Origin: Neorhizobium alkalisoli
GTDB taxonomy: Bacteria > Pseudomonadota > Alphaproteobacteria > Rhizobiales > Rhizobiaceae
Reading direction: 5' to 3'
Assembly (NCBI RefSeq): GCF_007829835.1
Contig: NZ_VIWP01000001.1
Span: forward strand, 62,001 to 126,000
Length of the DNA stretch: 64,000 nucleotides
Below the pieces are notes generated by a model, which was given only the letters and a program-made list of their open reading frames with translations, ran no database searches and was not told where the DNA came from. Position 1 is the first letter of the stretch, and the number at the start of each line of letters is the position of its first letter. A program made the position numbers and the translations under genes. This document shows positions 33,554 through 42,242 of the stretch, one piece after another.

Positions 33554-34018
33554 TTGAACATCAGCTTTTTGACGGCAACCTATATTGGAGAATTGGCTTC
33601 GGTCATTGAGGAAATGCAGGCTTATTACGGTGTTTTCTGCCCATCACGCGACGCCATTGTCGCGGGTATAAAGAACCGCCCGGCGGGTGCCGAAATCCTT
33701 GTGGCGCGGACGGAAAAGGTCGTCGGGTTTGCCGCTTTTTCGGCCATCTACCCCGGCCCGGGCTTGCAGCCCGGCTTCTTTCTCAAGGAGCTTTATGTCG
33801 CGAATTCCGAACGCGGCAAGCAGGTCGGCGAAGCCTTGATGGCGCGTCTGGCGGCCATTGCCGTTGAACGTGGTCTTTCGCGCGTCGACTGGACGGCGTC
33901 GCGGACCAACGAGAATCTCCACCGCTTCTACGGGCGGCTCGGTGGCGAGCAGAAGGACGACCGAATCTTTTATCGCCTGGAAGGCGAAAAACTTCAGGCA
34001 CTCGCCGCGCGGGGGTAG
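33554..34018 (+). CDS. GNAT-family N-acetyltransferase
   Basis: A 154-aa GNAT enzyme. The acetyl-CoA pyrophosphate-binding region is VANSERGKQVGEAL (R-x-x-G-x-G-type, with Q-V-G), preceded by FFLKELYV and followed by RVDWTASRTNENLHRFYGRLGG. TTG at 33554 is preferred because GGAGAT stands 6 nt upstream; a TTG at 33533 is in frame but has no ribosome site. The substrate is unknown, and the neighbours give no hint. Confidence 0.8.
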   Translation: MNISFLTATYIGELASVIEEMQAYYGVFCPSRDAIVAGIKNRPAGAEILVARTEKVVGFAAFSAIYPGPGLQPGFFLKELYVANSERGKQVGEALMARLAAIAVERGLSRVDWTASRTNENLHRFYGRLGGEQKDDRIFYRLEGEKLQALAARG

Positions 34019-34131
34019 AACAAACGACTCGCGCGCGATGTCGCAATCAGGCGATTTGTTGCATTTTCGCAACGCCTTCGTGGCGATTTTGCGGCGATGG
34101 CGATCATCCAATATGCACTGGGCTGCGGCGA

Positions 34132-34160
34132 TTGACTTGTAAAATCCTGCTGGATAATTC
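34132..34160 (+). promoter_or_regulatory. Candidate housekeeping promoter of the siderophore receptor
   Basis: TTGACT (34132-34137), a 17-nt spacer and TAATTC (34155-34160) make a fair sigma-70 promoter. The predicted start near 34167 falls inside the Fur-box-like palindrome that follows. The 34019-34131 stretch shows nothing else recognisable. Confidence 0.5.
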
Positions 34161-34161
34161 C

Positions 34162-34188
34162 TGACGATATTAATCATGATTATCGTCA
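34162..34188 (+). promoter_or_regulatory. Fur-box-like palindromic iron operator
   Basis: A 27-bp imperfect palindrome: perfect 8-bp outer arms TGACGATA / TATCGTCA around a mostly symmetric core. Bases 34166-34184 match the classical 19-bp Fur box at 15 positions. Placed over the expected transcription start of the TonB receptor, it should repress in iron-replete cells. In Rhizobiaceae iron repression is usually by RirA and the Fur homologue is Mur, so the binding protein is uncertain. Confidence 0.65.
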
Positions 34189-34251
34189 CGTTTCTTTTAA
34201 ACAGACCGCATCGTGGTTCGGAATTTTTTCAGCAGACAGGAATCTCGCATA

Positions 34252-36432
34252 ATGGCGCCTCAAACGACGACATCCACCTCGAAAAACACGATTTTGTTCA
34301 AGGGGAAGGAGTTGCAGCGGAGGCGAAAACTGGTGGCGCTGCTTTCGAGCGCCGCCGTCCTTATGCCGCTGCAGGCTTTCGCGCAGTCGGCTTCCGGAAC
34401 GGCCGCTGAGGCTGGCTCCGACACGACGCTTGCCCCAATCACGCTGACGAGCGACGGCGGCTCCGTCGGGCCTGACAAGACGATCGTTGCCAAGGCCTCG
34501 CGCACCAGCAGCAAGACCGATACGCCGATCCTCGACGCGCCGGCCTCGGTCTCGGTCGTCACTGAAAAGGAAATGAAGGAACGCGGCGTCACGACGCTCG
34601 ATGAAGCCCTGTCCTACACGCCGGGCGTTTCCACAGACATCTACGGTTCCGACAACCGTTACGACCACTATCTGATCCGCGGCTTCTACTCGACGGGCAA
34701 CGCCACCTATCGCGACGGCCTGCCGATGTACACGACCGGCGATTTCACCACCAACCGTCTCGAGCCTTATGCCATGCAGCGCATCGAAGTGCTGAAGGGC
34801 TCCAACTCGTCGCTGTTCGGCCTGTCCGGACCGGGCGGAATCGTCAACGCGGTCACCAAGCTGCCGCAGACCGAAAAATTCGGCGAGGTCTACACCACGC
34901 TCGGTGATGGTCATGTCGAAACAGGAACCGATTTCGGCGGTGCGATCGATCCGGATGGTGTCTGGAGCTATCGCCTCACCGGCAAGTGGCAGAATGCCAA
35001 TGCCGGCATTGACCATACGGACGACAACCGCGTCTTTATCGCGCCGGCCCTGACCTGGTCGCCGGATGCCGATACGTCCTTCACGCTGCTGACCGACTAT
35101 AACAAGCGTAATGGCAGCACCGCGCACGGCATTCCGTTCGGCTCGGGCATCGACTCGGAGACCTATCTGGCCGAGCCTGATTTCGACAACATGGATACGA
35201 TCGAAAAGAACGTCGGTTACCAGTTCAAGCACAATTTCGGCAACGGCCTCGAGTTCCGCCAGAACGTTCGCTATACCAAGCTCGACATGACCTATGAGCA
35301 GGTCTATCTCGGCGCCGGTGATCCGGGCGTCAGCCGTAATGCCTGGTCGATCGTCGGCCAGTCGACACGCTTCCATATCGACAACCAGCTGCAATATGAT
35401 GCGAGCTTCGGCGCCTTCGATAGCCGCACGCTGCTCGGCTTCGACTATGGCCGCGACACCAATGAAGAACTGCGGCGGGACGGCACGGCCGGCGGCGTGG
35501 GTGATATCCATAACCCGGTTTATTGCGGTCGCGCCTGCATCACCCTCGGCCCGGCCTCCCTGTCCGAGACGGACCTGACGACGAAGGGGCTCTATATCCA
35601 GGAAGAGCTGACCTATGACGATCGCCTGATCTTCACGCTCGGCGGACGTTACGACCACGCCGAATCGGAAAACACCTCCTACGGCACCTATGCCGATGCC
35701 GTGGACGAGAACTTCTCCAAGCGCGCCGGTGTAACCTACAAGGTTACCAGCGAAGTTTCGGTTTACGCCAACTACTCGGAGTCCTTCCTCCCGGTCGCAG
35801 CCAATCGCGCCTATTTCATCGGCACGCCGAAGCCGCAGGAAGGCAAGCAGTACGAAATCGGCATCAAGTACGAGCCGACCGGTATCGATGCATTGTTCAC
35901 GGCAGCCGCCTTCGACCTGACCCAGACCAATGTCGCACAATGGGCGTCTGACTATTCGGCACAGTATCAGGTCGGCAAGATCAACGTCCGCGGTATCGAG
36001 CTCGAGGCCAAGATGGCGCTTGCCGACAACCTCAACTTCACGGCCGGCTACGCCTATCTCGACGCATCGATCAAGGATGACGTCGATCCGACGATCGTCG
36101 GCAATCGTCCGTATCTCGTTCCCAAGCACATGGCATCGGCATGGCTCGACTATACCATTCCGGGCCAGGGCTTCTTCGGTGATCTGACGCTTGGTTTCGG
36201 CGGTCGCCTTGTCGGCAGCTCGTTCGCCGATAACGCCAACACCCTTCCTGTCCCGTCCAGGGTGGTCTTCGACGCCGCTGTGAACTACAAGATCCGCGAC
36301 AACCTCGCGCTTGCCGTCAACGCGACGAACCTGTTCGACAAGGAATATATCAGCCAGATCGACAGCTTCAGCAAAGCGACCTTCTATGGCGATCGTCGCC
36401 AGGTCATGGCAACGCTGCGTTACACTTGGTAA
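34252..36432 (+). CDS. TonB-dependent ferric-siderophore receptor (FhuA/FoxA-like)
   Basis: A 726-aa outer-membrane receptor. The long N-terminus ends in a signal peptide (RKLVALLSSAAVLMPLQAFAQS). It is followed by a TonB-box region, a plug domain (DAPASVSVVTEKEM, YLIRGF, IEVLKGSNSSLFGLSGPGGIVNAVTK) and a 22-strand barrel ending LRYTW with a C-terminal aromatic residue. These plug motifs are typical of the ferric-hydroxamate class. The start at 34252 has AGGAAT upstream; a GTG at 34213 is possible. It heads an uptake cluster with a binding protein, two permeases and an ATPase, under an iron-type operator. Confidence 0.92.
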   Translation: MAPQTTTSTSKNTILFKGKELQRRRKLVALLSSAAVLMPLQAFAQSASGTAAEAGSDTTLAPITLTSDGGSVGPDKTIVAKASRTSSKTDTPILDAPASVSVVTEKEMKERGVTTLDEALSYTPGVSTDIYGSDNRYDHYLIRGFYSTGNATYRDGLPMYTTGDFTTNRLEPYAMQRIEVLKGSNSSLFGLSGPGGIVNAVTKLPQTEKFGEVYTTLGDGHVETGTDFGGAIDPDGVWSYRLTGKWQNANAGIDHTDDNRVFIAPALTWSPDADTSFTLLTDYNKRNGSTAHGIPFGSGIDSETYLAEPDFDNMDTIEKNVGYQFKHNFGNGLEFRQNVRYTKLDMTYEQVYLGAGDPGVSRNAWSIVGQSTRFHIDNQLQYDASFGAFDSRTLLGFDYGRDTNEELRRDGTAGGVGDIHNPVYCGRACITLGPASLSETDLTTKGLYIQEELTYDDRLIFTLGGRYDHAESENTSYGTYADAVDENFSKRAGVTYKVTSEVSVYANYSESFLPVAANRAYFIGTPKPQEGKQYEIGIKYEPTGIDALFTAAAFDLTQTNVAQWASDYSAQYQVGKINVRGIELEAKMALADNLNFTAGYAYLDASIKDDVDPTIVGNRPYLVPKHMASAWLDYTIPGQGFFGDLTLGFGGRLVGSSFADNANTLPVPSRVVFDAAVNYKIRDNLALAVNATNLFDKEYISQIDSFSKATFYGDRRQVMATLRYTW

Positions 36433-36491
36433 GTGTCGCACGGTTCGTTTCCGATCCGCGGTCGGGAATGAGGGCGTAAAAACAGATCGTA

Positions 36492-36521
36492 AAATGGCCC
36501 GGCCGCAAAGCCGGGCCATTT
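36492..36521 (+). terminator. Hairpin between siderophore receptor and binding-protein genes
   Basis: A 12-bp perfect stem (36492-36503 with 36510-36521, loop CGCAAA) begins AAATGGCCCGGC. There is no long T-run, so it may be a partial terminator or an mRNA-stability element that lowers expression of the transporter relative to the receptor. Confidence 0.65.
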
Positions 36522-36546
36522 GAATGCAATGAATGCAGGGGATCAA

Positions 36547-37605
36547 ATGGAAAAGACCCGTTTCCATCCGTCGAGTGCGCCTGAGATCTTGAGCGGCGCG
36601 CAAGGACCGAACAGGCGCCAGTTGCTCGCCGGCTTTGCATCGTCTCTGGCGGCCGCAGGCCTTTCCGGCATGCCGGCTCTGGCCGCTGCAGACGATCTGC
36701 ATTTCGTTCATGCCTTTGGCGAGATCACCCTGCCGCAGCCGGCAAAGCGGGTCGTTTCGCTCGGTTATACGACGCAGGACACACTTCTGGCGCTCGGTGT
36801 CGTGCCGCTTGCCATCCGCCAGTGGTTCGGAAACCAGCCCTATGCCGTCTGGCCCTGGGCGCGACCGCTTCTCGGTGATGCCAAGCCGCAGCTGATCTCG
36901 GGCGAAGTCTCGCCGGAAATCGTCGCCTCGCTGCAGCCGGACCTGATCGTCGCCATTGGCTCCGGTGTTTCGAAAGCCGAGTATGAGGTCCTTTCGCAGA
37001 TCGCACCGGTGCTGATGCAGACTTCCGATCAGCCCTCCTATGGAACGACCTGGGACGTGCTGTTGACGGTCATCGGCCGGGCCGTGGGCATGAGCGACAA
37101 GGCGGATGAGCTGATCGCGGGCGTTCACAAGAAATTCGCGGATGCGCGTGAGCGGCACCCGGACTGGGCCGGCCATACCGCCGTCTGCGCCTATAATTTC
37201 GGCGGCGAGAGCGGTGCTTTTATCGGCTCGGACACGCGTGCCACCTTCGTCCGCGAACTCGGTTTCAAGGCCCCGGAAAAGCTGGAAGTTGCGACGAAGG
37301 AGGGGTTTTATTCCCGCCTTTCTCCGGAAGATCTGTCCGCGCTCGATGCCGACCTGCTGATCTGGATTTCTTCGGCGGATGCTGCTCCCGACATCGTCGC
37401 GCTGCCGATGCGCAAGACGCTGAAGGCGCATCTGGAAGGCCGCGAGGTTTTTGCAGGCGCGGAGCTTGCAGGTGCCCTGAGCTTCGGCAGCGTTCTGTCC
37501 CTGCCGTTCGCGCTCGACAAGCTCGAGGCCGAGATCGCTCTTGCACTTGATGGCAAGCCCGAAACGCAGGTTCCGTCCAGCGTTGCGGCCGGATTGGCTC
37601 CGTGA
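36547..37605 (+). CDS. Periplasmic siderophore-binding protein (Tat-exported, FepB/FhuD type)
   Basis: A 352-aa class-III binding protein. NRRQLLAGFASSLAAAGLSG is a twin-arginine-like signal, ending ALAA, and the mature part begins FVHAFGEITLPQPAKRVVSLGYTTQDTLLALGV. The TroA/FepB fold is evident, with two lobes and a long linking helix (DVLLTVIGRAVGMSDKADELI). It delivers a ferric siderophore to the permease pair encoded next. AGGGGATCAA precedes ATG 36547, favoured over an upstream ATG lying on the hairpin. Its end overlaps the permease start (GTGA). Confidence 0.9.
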   Translation: MEKTRFHPSSAPEILSGAQGPNRRQLLAGFASSLAAAGLSGMPALAAADDLHFVHAFGEITLPQPAKRVVSLGYTTQDTLLALGVVPLAIRQWFGNQPYAVWPWARPLLGDAKPQLISGEVSPEIVASLQPDLIVAIGSGVSKAEYEVLSQIAPVLMQTSDQPSYGTTWDVLLTVIGRAVGMSDKADELIAGVHKKFADARERHPDWAGHTAVCAYNFGGESGAFIGSDTRATFVRELGFKAPEKLEVATKEGFYSRLSPEDLSALDADLLIWISSADAAPDIVALPMRKTLKAHLEGREVFAGAELAGALSFGSVLSLPFALDKLEAEIALALDGKPETQVPSSVAAGLAP

Positions 37606-38588
37606 AGCAGACGATCGGCCTCTGCATCATCCTGCTGATCGCCATCGCGCTGACGCTTGGTATCGGCGTGCGCGACGTGACGCTGATGGATATGCTGCAG
37701 GCCTTCATCGCCTTCGATCCGACCAATCCAGTGCATGTCGTCATCCATTCGGTTCGCACGCCGCGGCTCGTCGCAGCGCTGGTTGCCGGAGCGGGCCTCG
37801 GAATGGCCGGAACGGTGATCCAGTCTCTGACCCGCAATCCGCTCGCCGATCCCGGCATTCTCGGCGTCAATTCCGGTGCCGCCTTTGCCGTCGTTGTCGG
37901 CGCATTGCTGACCGGGCGTTCCGACAGCGGCTGGATGTCGGCCATGGCCTTTCCCGGCGCCGCATTGGCTGCCATCTCCGTCTTCATGCTGGGCGGCGGC
38001 GCGCGCGGGCAGGCGGGGCCGGTGCGCCTGGCGCTGGCCGGCACCGCGCTGAACGCACTTCTGCTCTCGCTCGTGTCCGCGATCGTACTTGCGCGCAACG
38101 AAACGCTCGAAATCTTTCGCTTCTGGGTGACGGGATCGCTGGCCCAGGCGGACGTCCGCCCGCTTGCCGGAATGTCGGTCACGGCGGCGATTGGTGCGGC
38201 TCTCGCACTCCTGCTCGCGCCGCGGATCGAGGCGCTTTCGCTCGGTTCCGCTCTTGCCCGCGGCCTCGGCACCAAGCCCGCCCGGATCCAGTTCGGCGCA
38301 TTGCTGGCGGTGACGCTGATGACCGGCTCTGCGGTTGCAGTTGCCGGGCCAATCGCGTTTCTGGGGCTTCTCGTGCCGCCGCTGGCACGCCGTGTCGCCG
38401 GCCATGCGCTGCGTCGCGAACTTTTGGCATCGGCCGTCATCGGTGCCTCTATCCTGCTTTATGCCGACACTGCCGGCCGACTCATTCTGGCGCCGTCTGA
38501 AATTCGCGTCGGCATCATGACGGCGCTGATCGGGGCGCCGATGTTCATCTTCATCGCCAGGCGGCTGCGACCGGGAGCTTCCACATGA
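37602..38588 (+). CDS. Iron-siderophore ABC permease, FecCD family (1)
   Basis: A 328-aa inner-membrane permease with about nine to ten helices. Family features are RTPRLVAALVAGAGLGMAGTVIQ near the N-terminus and GPIAFLGLLVPPLARRVAG near the C-terminus, the coupling-helix region contacting the ATPase. It starts with GTG overlapping the previous stop by 4 nt and overlaps the second permease by 4 nt, so the four transport genes are tightly coupled. It likely pairs with the following FecCD protein as a heterodimer. Confidence 0.9.
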   Translation: MKQTIGLCIILLIAIALTLGIGVRDVTLMDMLQAFIAFDPTNPVHVVIHSVRTPRLVAALVAGAGLGMAGTVIQSLTRNPLADPGILGVNSGAAFAVVVGALLTGRSDSGWMSAMAFPGAALAAISVFMLGGGARGQAGPVRLALAGTALNALLLSLVSAIVLARNETLEIFRFWVTGSLAQADVRPLAGMSVTAAIGAALALLLAPRIEALSLGSALARGLGTKPARIQFGALLAVTLMTGSAVAVAGPIAFLGLLVPPLARRVAGHALRRELLASAVIGASILLYADTAGRLILAPSEIRVGIMTALIGAPMFIFIARRLRPGAST

Positions 38589-39562
38589 GGGGTGGGCTTG
38601 TCTTGATCGGCCTGCTTCTGGCTTCCGTTCTTCTGTCGCTGATGATCGGGCAGGTCATGCTGTCGCCCGTCCAACTGTGGACTGGTCTGATGACCGGCAC
38701 CGGTCCGGCTTCGCTGACACTGCGCGTCCTGCGTGGGCCGGGCATTGCGACGGCGGCCGGCGTCGGCGCCGTTCTTGGCGTTTCCGGCACGATCTTCCAG
38801 ATCCTGCTGCGCAATCCGCTGGCAGCGCCCGATATCATGGGGTTCATGTCGGGGGCGGGGCTAGCGGTGATCTGCGGTATTGCCTTCGGATTGTCATTGC
38901 CCCTGCCTCTACTTGCTGCCGTCGGGGGCCTACTTGCTGCCGTTGCCGTGGCAATGCTCTCCTATCGCAGGGATGCGGCGCAGGCAGGGCTTACCTTGAT
39001 CCTCGTCGGTCTCGGCATCGGCTTCTTTACCTCCGCTGCGAGCAGCTTTCTCCTGACCCGTCTTTCGCCTCAGGATGCGTCCGATGCCCAGCGCTGGCTG
39101 AGCGGCTCGCTCGCGGCCCGCAACTGGGGACATGTCACCCAGGTTTTCGGACTGGCCGCCATTCTTTTCGTGATCACTGCCCTGCAGGTACGCGCGCTGG
39201 CACTGCTGGAACTGGGGGATGACCTTGCGACGGGCCTCGGCACCCGTATTCGCCGCGCCCGATATGGCCTGATCGCAACCGGCGTCCTGCTTGCGGCAGC
39301 TGGCGTCGCCGTCGCCGGCCCCGTGCCTTTCGTCGCCCTGATGGCCGGACCGCTCGGCATGAAGATTACTGGCGCCCGCCAACCTGGCGGCCGCCTGTTT
39401 TCAGCCGCCGTCACAGGCGCCATCGTTACCGTGCTGGCGGATCTCGCCGCTCGTTCGGTCGTGCCGGGGCTGCAGCTGCCGGTCGGGGTGATGACCGGTA
39501 TTCTAGGAGCACCCTATCTTCTTTGGCTGCTGGCACGTGAAATGGAGGCCGGAGATCTGTGA
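38585..39562 (+). CDS. Iron-siderophore ABC permease, FecCD family (2)
   Basis: A 325-aa second permease subunit. Diagnostic stretches are VLRGPGIATAAGVGAVLGVSG and QILLRNPLAAPDIMG early, and AGPVPFVALMAGPLGMKITGAR late. Start ATG overlaps the first permease and its stop overlaps the ATPase start (4 nt each). With the first permease it forms the membrane channel for ferric siderophore import. Confidence 0.9.
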   Translation: MRGGLVLIGLLLASVLLSLMIGQVMLSPVQLWTGLMTGTGPASLTLRVLRGPGIATAAGVGAVLGVSGTIFQILLRNPLAAPDIMGFMSGAGLAVICGIAFGLSLPLPLLAAVGGLLAAVAVAMLSYRRDAAQAGLTLILVGLGIGFFTSAASSFLLTRLSPQDASDAQRWLSGSLAARNWGHVTQVFGLAAILFVITALQVRALALLELGDDLATGLGTRIRRARYGLIATGVLLAAAGVAVAGPVPFVALMAGPLGMKITGARQPGGRLFSAAVTGAIVTVLADLAARSVVPGLQLPVGVMTGILGAPYLLWLLAREMEAGDL

Positions 39563-40338
39563 CTGCTACTGCGCTGAAAACCGAACTTTTGACGCTGGGC
39601 TATCGCGACCGGATCGTGATCCAGGATCTGACGCTGGAATTGCCGGATGGCAAGGTGACATCGATCCTCGGCCCGAATGGCTGCGGAAAATCGACGCTGC
39701 TGAAAGCCATGGCACGACTGATCCAGCCGCTAAGCGGCCATGTCTCGCTCGCCGGCGAGGAAATCCTGAAGATCGAGACGCGGGCGCTGGCCCGCCGCCT
39801 CGCCATTCTGCCGCAGGCATCGAAAGCGCCGGAAGGGATTACCGTTGCCGATCTTGTCAAGCGCGGCCGCACCCCCTGGCGAGGGTTGCTGGCACCCTGG
39901 AGCGAGGCGGATGCGGAAGCCTGTGAGCGGGCGCTGCGCGAAGTCGGTCTTGCCGATCTGGCCGAACGCGCTGTCGACGAGCTTTCCGGCGGCCAGCGCC
40001 AGCGGGCCTGGATCGCCTTGGTGCTTGCGCAGGATACGCCCTATCTTCTGCTCGATGAGCCTACGACATGGCTTGACCTGACGCACCAGCTCGAAGTGCT
40101 GTCTTTGTTGAGGGAGCGAAACCGCGCTCACGGCACGACGGTCGTCACCGTCCTTCACGATCTTAATCTGGCAGCCCGTTTCTCCGACCATCTTGTCCTG
40201 CTGGGGCGCGATGGGCTGGTGGAGACCGGTGCGCCCGAAAAAGTGCTGACCGAAGCCAATCTCGAAAAGGCGTTTGGCCTGAAGGCGCTGGTCATTCCCG
40301 ACCCGGTGACGGGCACGCCGATGGTCGTGCCGCGCTAA
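39559..40338 (+). CDS. Iron-siderophore ABC transporter ATP-binding protein (FecE/FhuC type)
   Basis: A 259-aa ABC ATPase: Walker A GPNGCGKST, Q-loop ILPQ, signature LSGGQRQRAWI, Walker B LLLDEPTTWLD and the switch His in TVLHDLN. The residues before and after the signature are typical of the iron-chelate (FeCT) subfamily. It starts with GTG, overlapping the second permease by 4 nt. It energises the importer and closes the iron operon. Confidence 0.93.
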   Translation: MTATALKTELLTLGYRDRIVIQDLTLELPDGKVTSILGPNGCGKSTLLKAMARLIQPLSGHVSLAGEEILKIETRALARRLAILPQASKAPEGITVADLVKRGRTPWRGLLAPWSEADAEACERALREVGLADLAERAVDELSGGQRQRAWIALVLAQDTPYLLLDEPTTWLDLTHQLEVLSLLRERNRAHGTTVVTVLHDLNLAARFSDHLVLLGRDGLVETGAPEKVLTEANLEKAFGLKALVIPDPVTGTPMVVPR

Positions 40339-40341
40339 GAC

Positions 40342-40737
40342 CTATTTGTGGCCTTGATATTGCGGCAGGTCGTCGGTGATCTCGTACCACGGCGCCTTCG
40401 AGCCGACGAATATGTGATGCGTCGGGCGGATGGACGGTGCATCGACAAGCGTTCCCATCGCCACATGCAGCCATGCCGCCTCGCGCACCAGCGAATAAAG
40501 AAGCGATCCGCATGTGCCGCAATGGGCATCGTGATTGTCCGGCTGGCCGTGGATCAACAGCGCAGCCTCACCCTTTATCAGCGTGAGTTTTTCGCGCGGA
40601 ATGCCGGCAAAGGGCTTGAAGGCAGAGCCGGTCGTGCGGCGGCAATCCGAGCAATGGCAATAGGCGGCATACACGAAGGCGTCGTCCACCGCATATTCCA
40701 CCGCGCCGCAGCCGCATTTGCCGGACAGTCTGGTCAT
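40342..40737 (-). CDS. GFA-family zinc protein (glutathione-dependent formaldehyde-activating-like)
   Basis: A 131-aa protein of the Mss4/GFA fold. Zinc-binding cysteines lie in GKCGCGAVEY, YCHCSDCRR and HCGTCGSLLY. Some members catalyse formation of S-hydroxymethylglutathione from formaldehyde; most are uncharacterised. It lies 38 nt after the start-side of the downstream Rieske demethylase unit on the same strand. Demethylation of betaines releases formaldehyde, so a detoxifying role is plausible but unproven. Confidence 0.85.
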   Translation of the reverse strand: MTRLSGKCGCGAVEYAVDDAFVYAAYCHCSDCRRTTGSAFKPFAGIPREKLTLIKGEAALLIHGQPDNHDAHCGTCGSLLYSLVREAAWLHVAMGTLVDAPSIRPTHHIFVGSKAPWYEITDDLPQYQGHK

Positions 40738-40775
40738 TGTGCCTCCATCAAACCGGTCAGAAAGATCGCCGTGCT

Positions 40776-42017
40776 TTATGGCCGGCTGATCTCGTCCAGA
40801 TACCAGTTGATGTAGCGCAGTTCGTTCTGTTCCATAGGGGCGATCGGGCCGGGGACAAAGAAGCGGGAAACAACGCCACGGGCCGCGTGCTCGATGATCG
40901 CCTTGTCCTCATCGGTCGTCACCTTCCACAGCCAGGTGAGCTTTTCGAGGTCATAGTCGCGGCCTTCCTCGGCCTTTTCGTCGACCAGCCAGATCAGCTC
41001 CATCTCGCAAGTATCGACCGTTTTCGGAATGAAGCGGTAGATCATGCCATGGTCGGCATAACAGACGAGAAAGGTCGTACCGCCGAGATGGATGGAGGTG
41101 ACGCCGCCGTCGAAATCGGAGAAGCGGCCCATCAGTGTGCTAAGCGGCTGGCCATCCCTGCTGCCGGTCTTGACGCCGTCATAGAGTGCATACCGAAAGG
41201 CATGGATCGCCTCGCGGCCTTCCTTCGAATTCTGCCAGTGATTGCCGGAGCCGACCTCGATGCCAAGAGCGCAGGTGCGCGCCTCCATCGCGGCATTCAG
41301 CTCCTCGATCATGTGAAGCGGCTGTTCCAGCGCATGGGTTTCCGAATATTCGGGATGCGCCGGGCCGCAATGGTAACATTCGACATAGTTTTCGACCGCG
41401 AGCTTCCAGTTGGCGTTCAATGGGTAGCTCTGGCGGTAGGCGACCTTGGCGGCACCCCAACCATATTGGCCGCAAGTGGCGCGCAGCAGATTTTCGACCT
41501 CGGAGAAATCCAGCGGCTCTTCGGCAAACGAGATGAACACAAGGCCTTCGACGACGCGGACATGCAGTTTCTTCAGCCCATGGTCTTCGCGTTTAAAATC
41601 CTTCGGCATTAGGCGGGCGGCCTTCAGGCGGCCGTCATTGGCGAAGGTCCAGGCGTGATAGGGACAGACGAAGGCTTTGGCATTGCCCCTGTCCTTCGTG
41701 CAGACTTCTGCGCCACGATGGCGGCAGACATTCAGCATGGCATGCACTGTGCCGTCACCGGCGCGCGTCAGGATCACCTGTTCCGGCCCGAGCTTGAACA
41801 GCTCGAAATCATTGACGTTCGGGATGACGCTTTCATGCGCCAGGCAGTGCCAATGGCGGAAGAAGACGCGTTGCATATCCCGTTCGAAGATTTCGGGGTC
41901 GAAATAGAAGGGGCGTGTCAGGCCGTAGCCCGGCTTGTGGGCGGCGACCAGATGGTCGATGCGATCACCATTTCCACCTTGGGAAATATGCCCATTATCC
42001 AGTTCTGATGCGAGCAT
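40776..42017 (-). CDS. gbcA: Rieske non-haem iron oxygenase, probable glycine betaine monooxygenase subunit
   Basis: A 413-aa aromatic-ring-hydroxylating-type alpha subunit. The Rieske cluster is ligated by CRHRGAEVC (CxH) and CPYHAW (CxxH). The catalytic iron site is in ENYVECYHCGPAHPEY (two His). This length and sequence style match the GbcA/stachydrine-demethylase group, which oxidatively removes a methyl group from quaternary amines. The FAD-GcvT genes next to it favour glycine betaine to dimethylglycine plus formaldehyde. The reductase partner (GbcB) is not in the window. Start 42017 has AGGAGA upstream. A stachydrine or other betaine substrate is the main alternative. Confidence 0.82.
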   Translation of the reverse strand: MLASELDNGHISQGGNGDRIDHLVAAHKPGYGLTRPFYFDPEIFERDMQRVFFRHWHCLAHESVIPNVNDFELFKLGPEQVILTRAGDGTVHAMLNVCRHRGAEVCTKDRGNAKAFVCPYHAWTFANDGRLKAARLMPKDFKREDHGLKKLHVRVVEGLVFISFAEEPLDFSEVENLLRATCGQYGWGAAKVAYRQSYPLNANWKLAVENYVECYHCGPAHPEYSETHALEQPLHMIEELNAAMEARTCALGIEVGSGNHWQNSKEGREAIHAFRYALYDGVKTGSRDGQPLSTLMGRFSDFDGGVTSIHLGGTTFLVCYADHGMIYRFIPKTVDTCEMELIWLVDEKAEEGRDYDLEKLTWLWKVTTDEDKAIIEHAARGVVSRFFVPGPIAPMEQNELRYINWYLDEISRP

Positions 42018-42060
42018 GGCATGGTCTCCTCTGGCCGGGATTGCCGGCATTTGTCTGGTT

Positions 42061-42200
42061 GCCCCTCATCCGGCTGCCGCCACCTTCTCCCCGTAAAGAC
42101 GGGGAGAAGGGATATGCCGCGACGCTTTCGTCCCCTCCGGCATGTTCTGTGGGGCACGTCCCCTCTCCCCGCATGCGGGGAGAGGGTTAGGGTGAGGGGC
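42061..42200. repeat. Two-palindrome intergenic repeat, RIME-like
   Basis: A 140-bp mosaic bounded by GCCCCTCA (42061) and TGAGGGGC (42200). It contains a hairpin with arms CCTTCTCCCCGT / ACGGGGAGAAGG (about 42083-42110) and a perfect 26-bp palindrome at 42161-42186 (arm CCCTCTCCCCGC). It shares units with the copy at 29070-29130. It fills the gap between the Rieske gene and the FAD-GcvT pair. Confidence 0.78.
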
Positions 42201-42242
42201 ATATGGCCAGCGACAGCCGGTAAGAGGTCGCCAGCGGTAAAA

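Noticed and set aside
34186..37431. A 1081-aa open frame antisense to the siderophore receptor and binding-protein genes
   Set aside because: It mirrors two clearly homologous genes, its protein is compositionally odd with no recognisable domain, and long antisense frames are usual in high-GC codon-biased DNA.
42061..42200. Repeat cluster considered as a short CRISPR array
   Set aside because: Units are palindromes of different sequence without regular spacers, and no cas genes are present.
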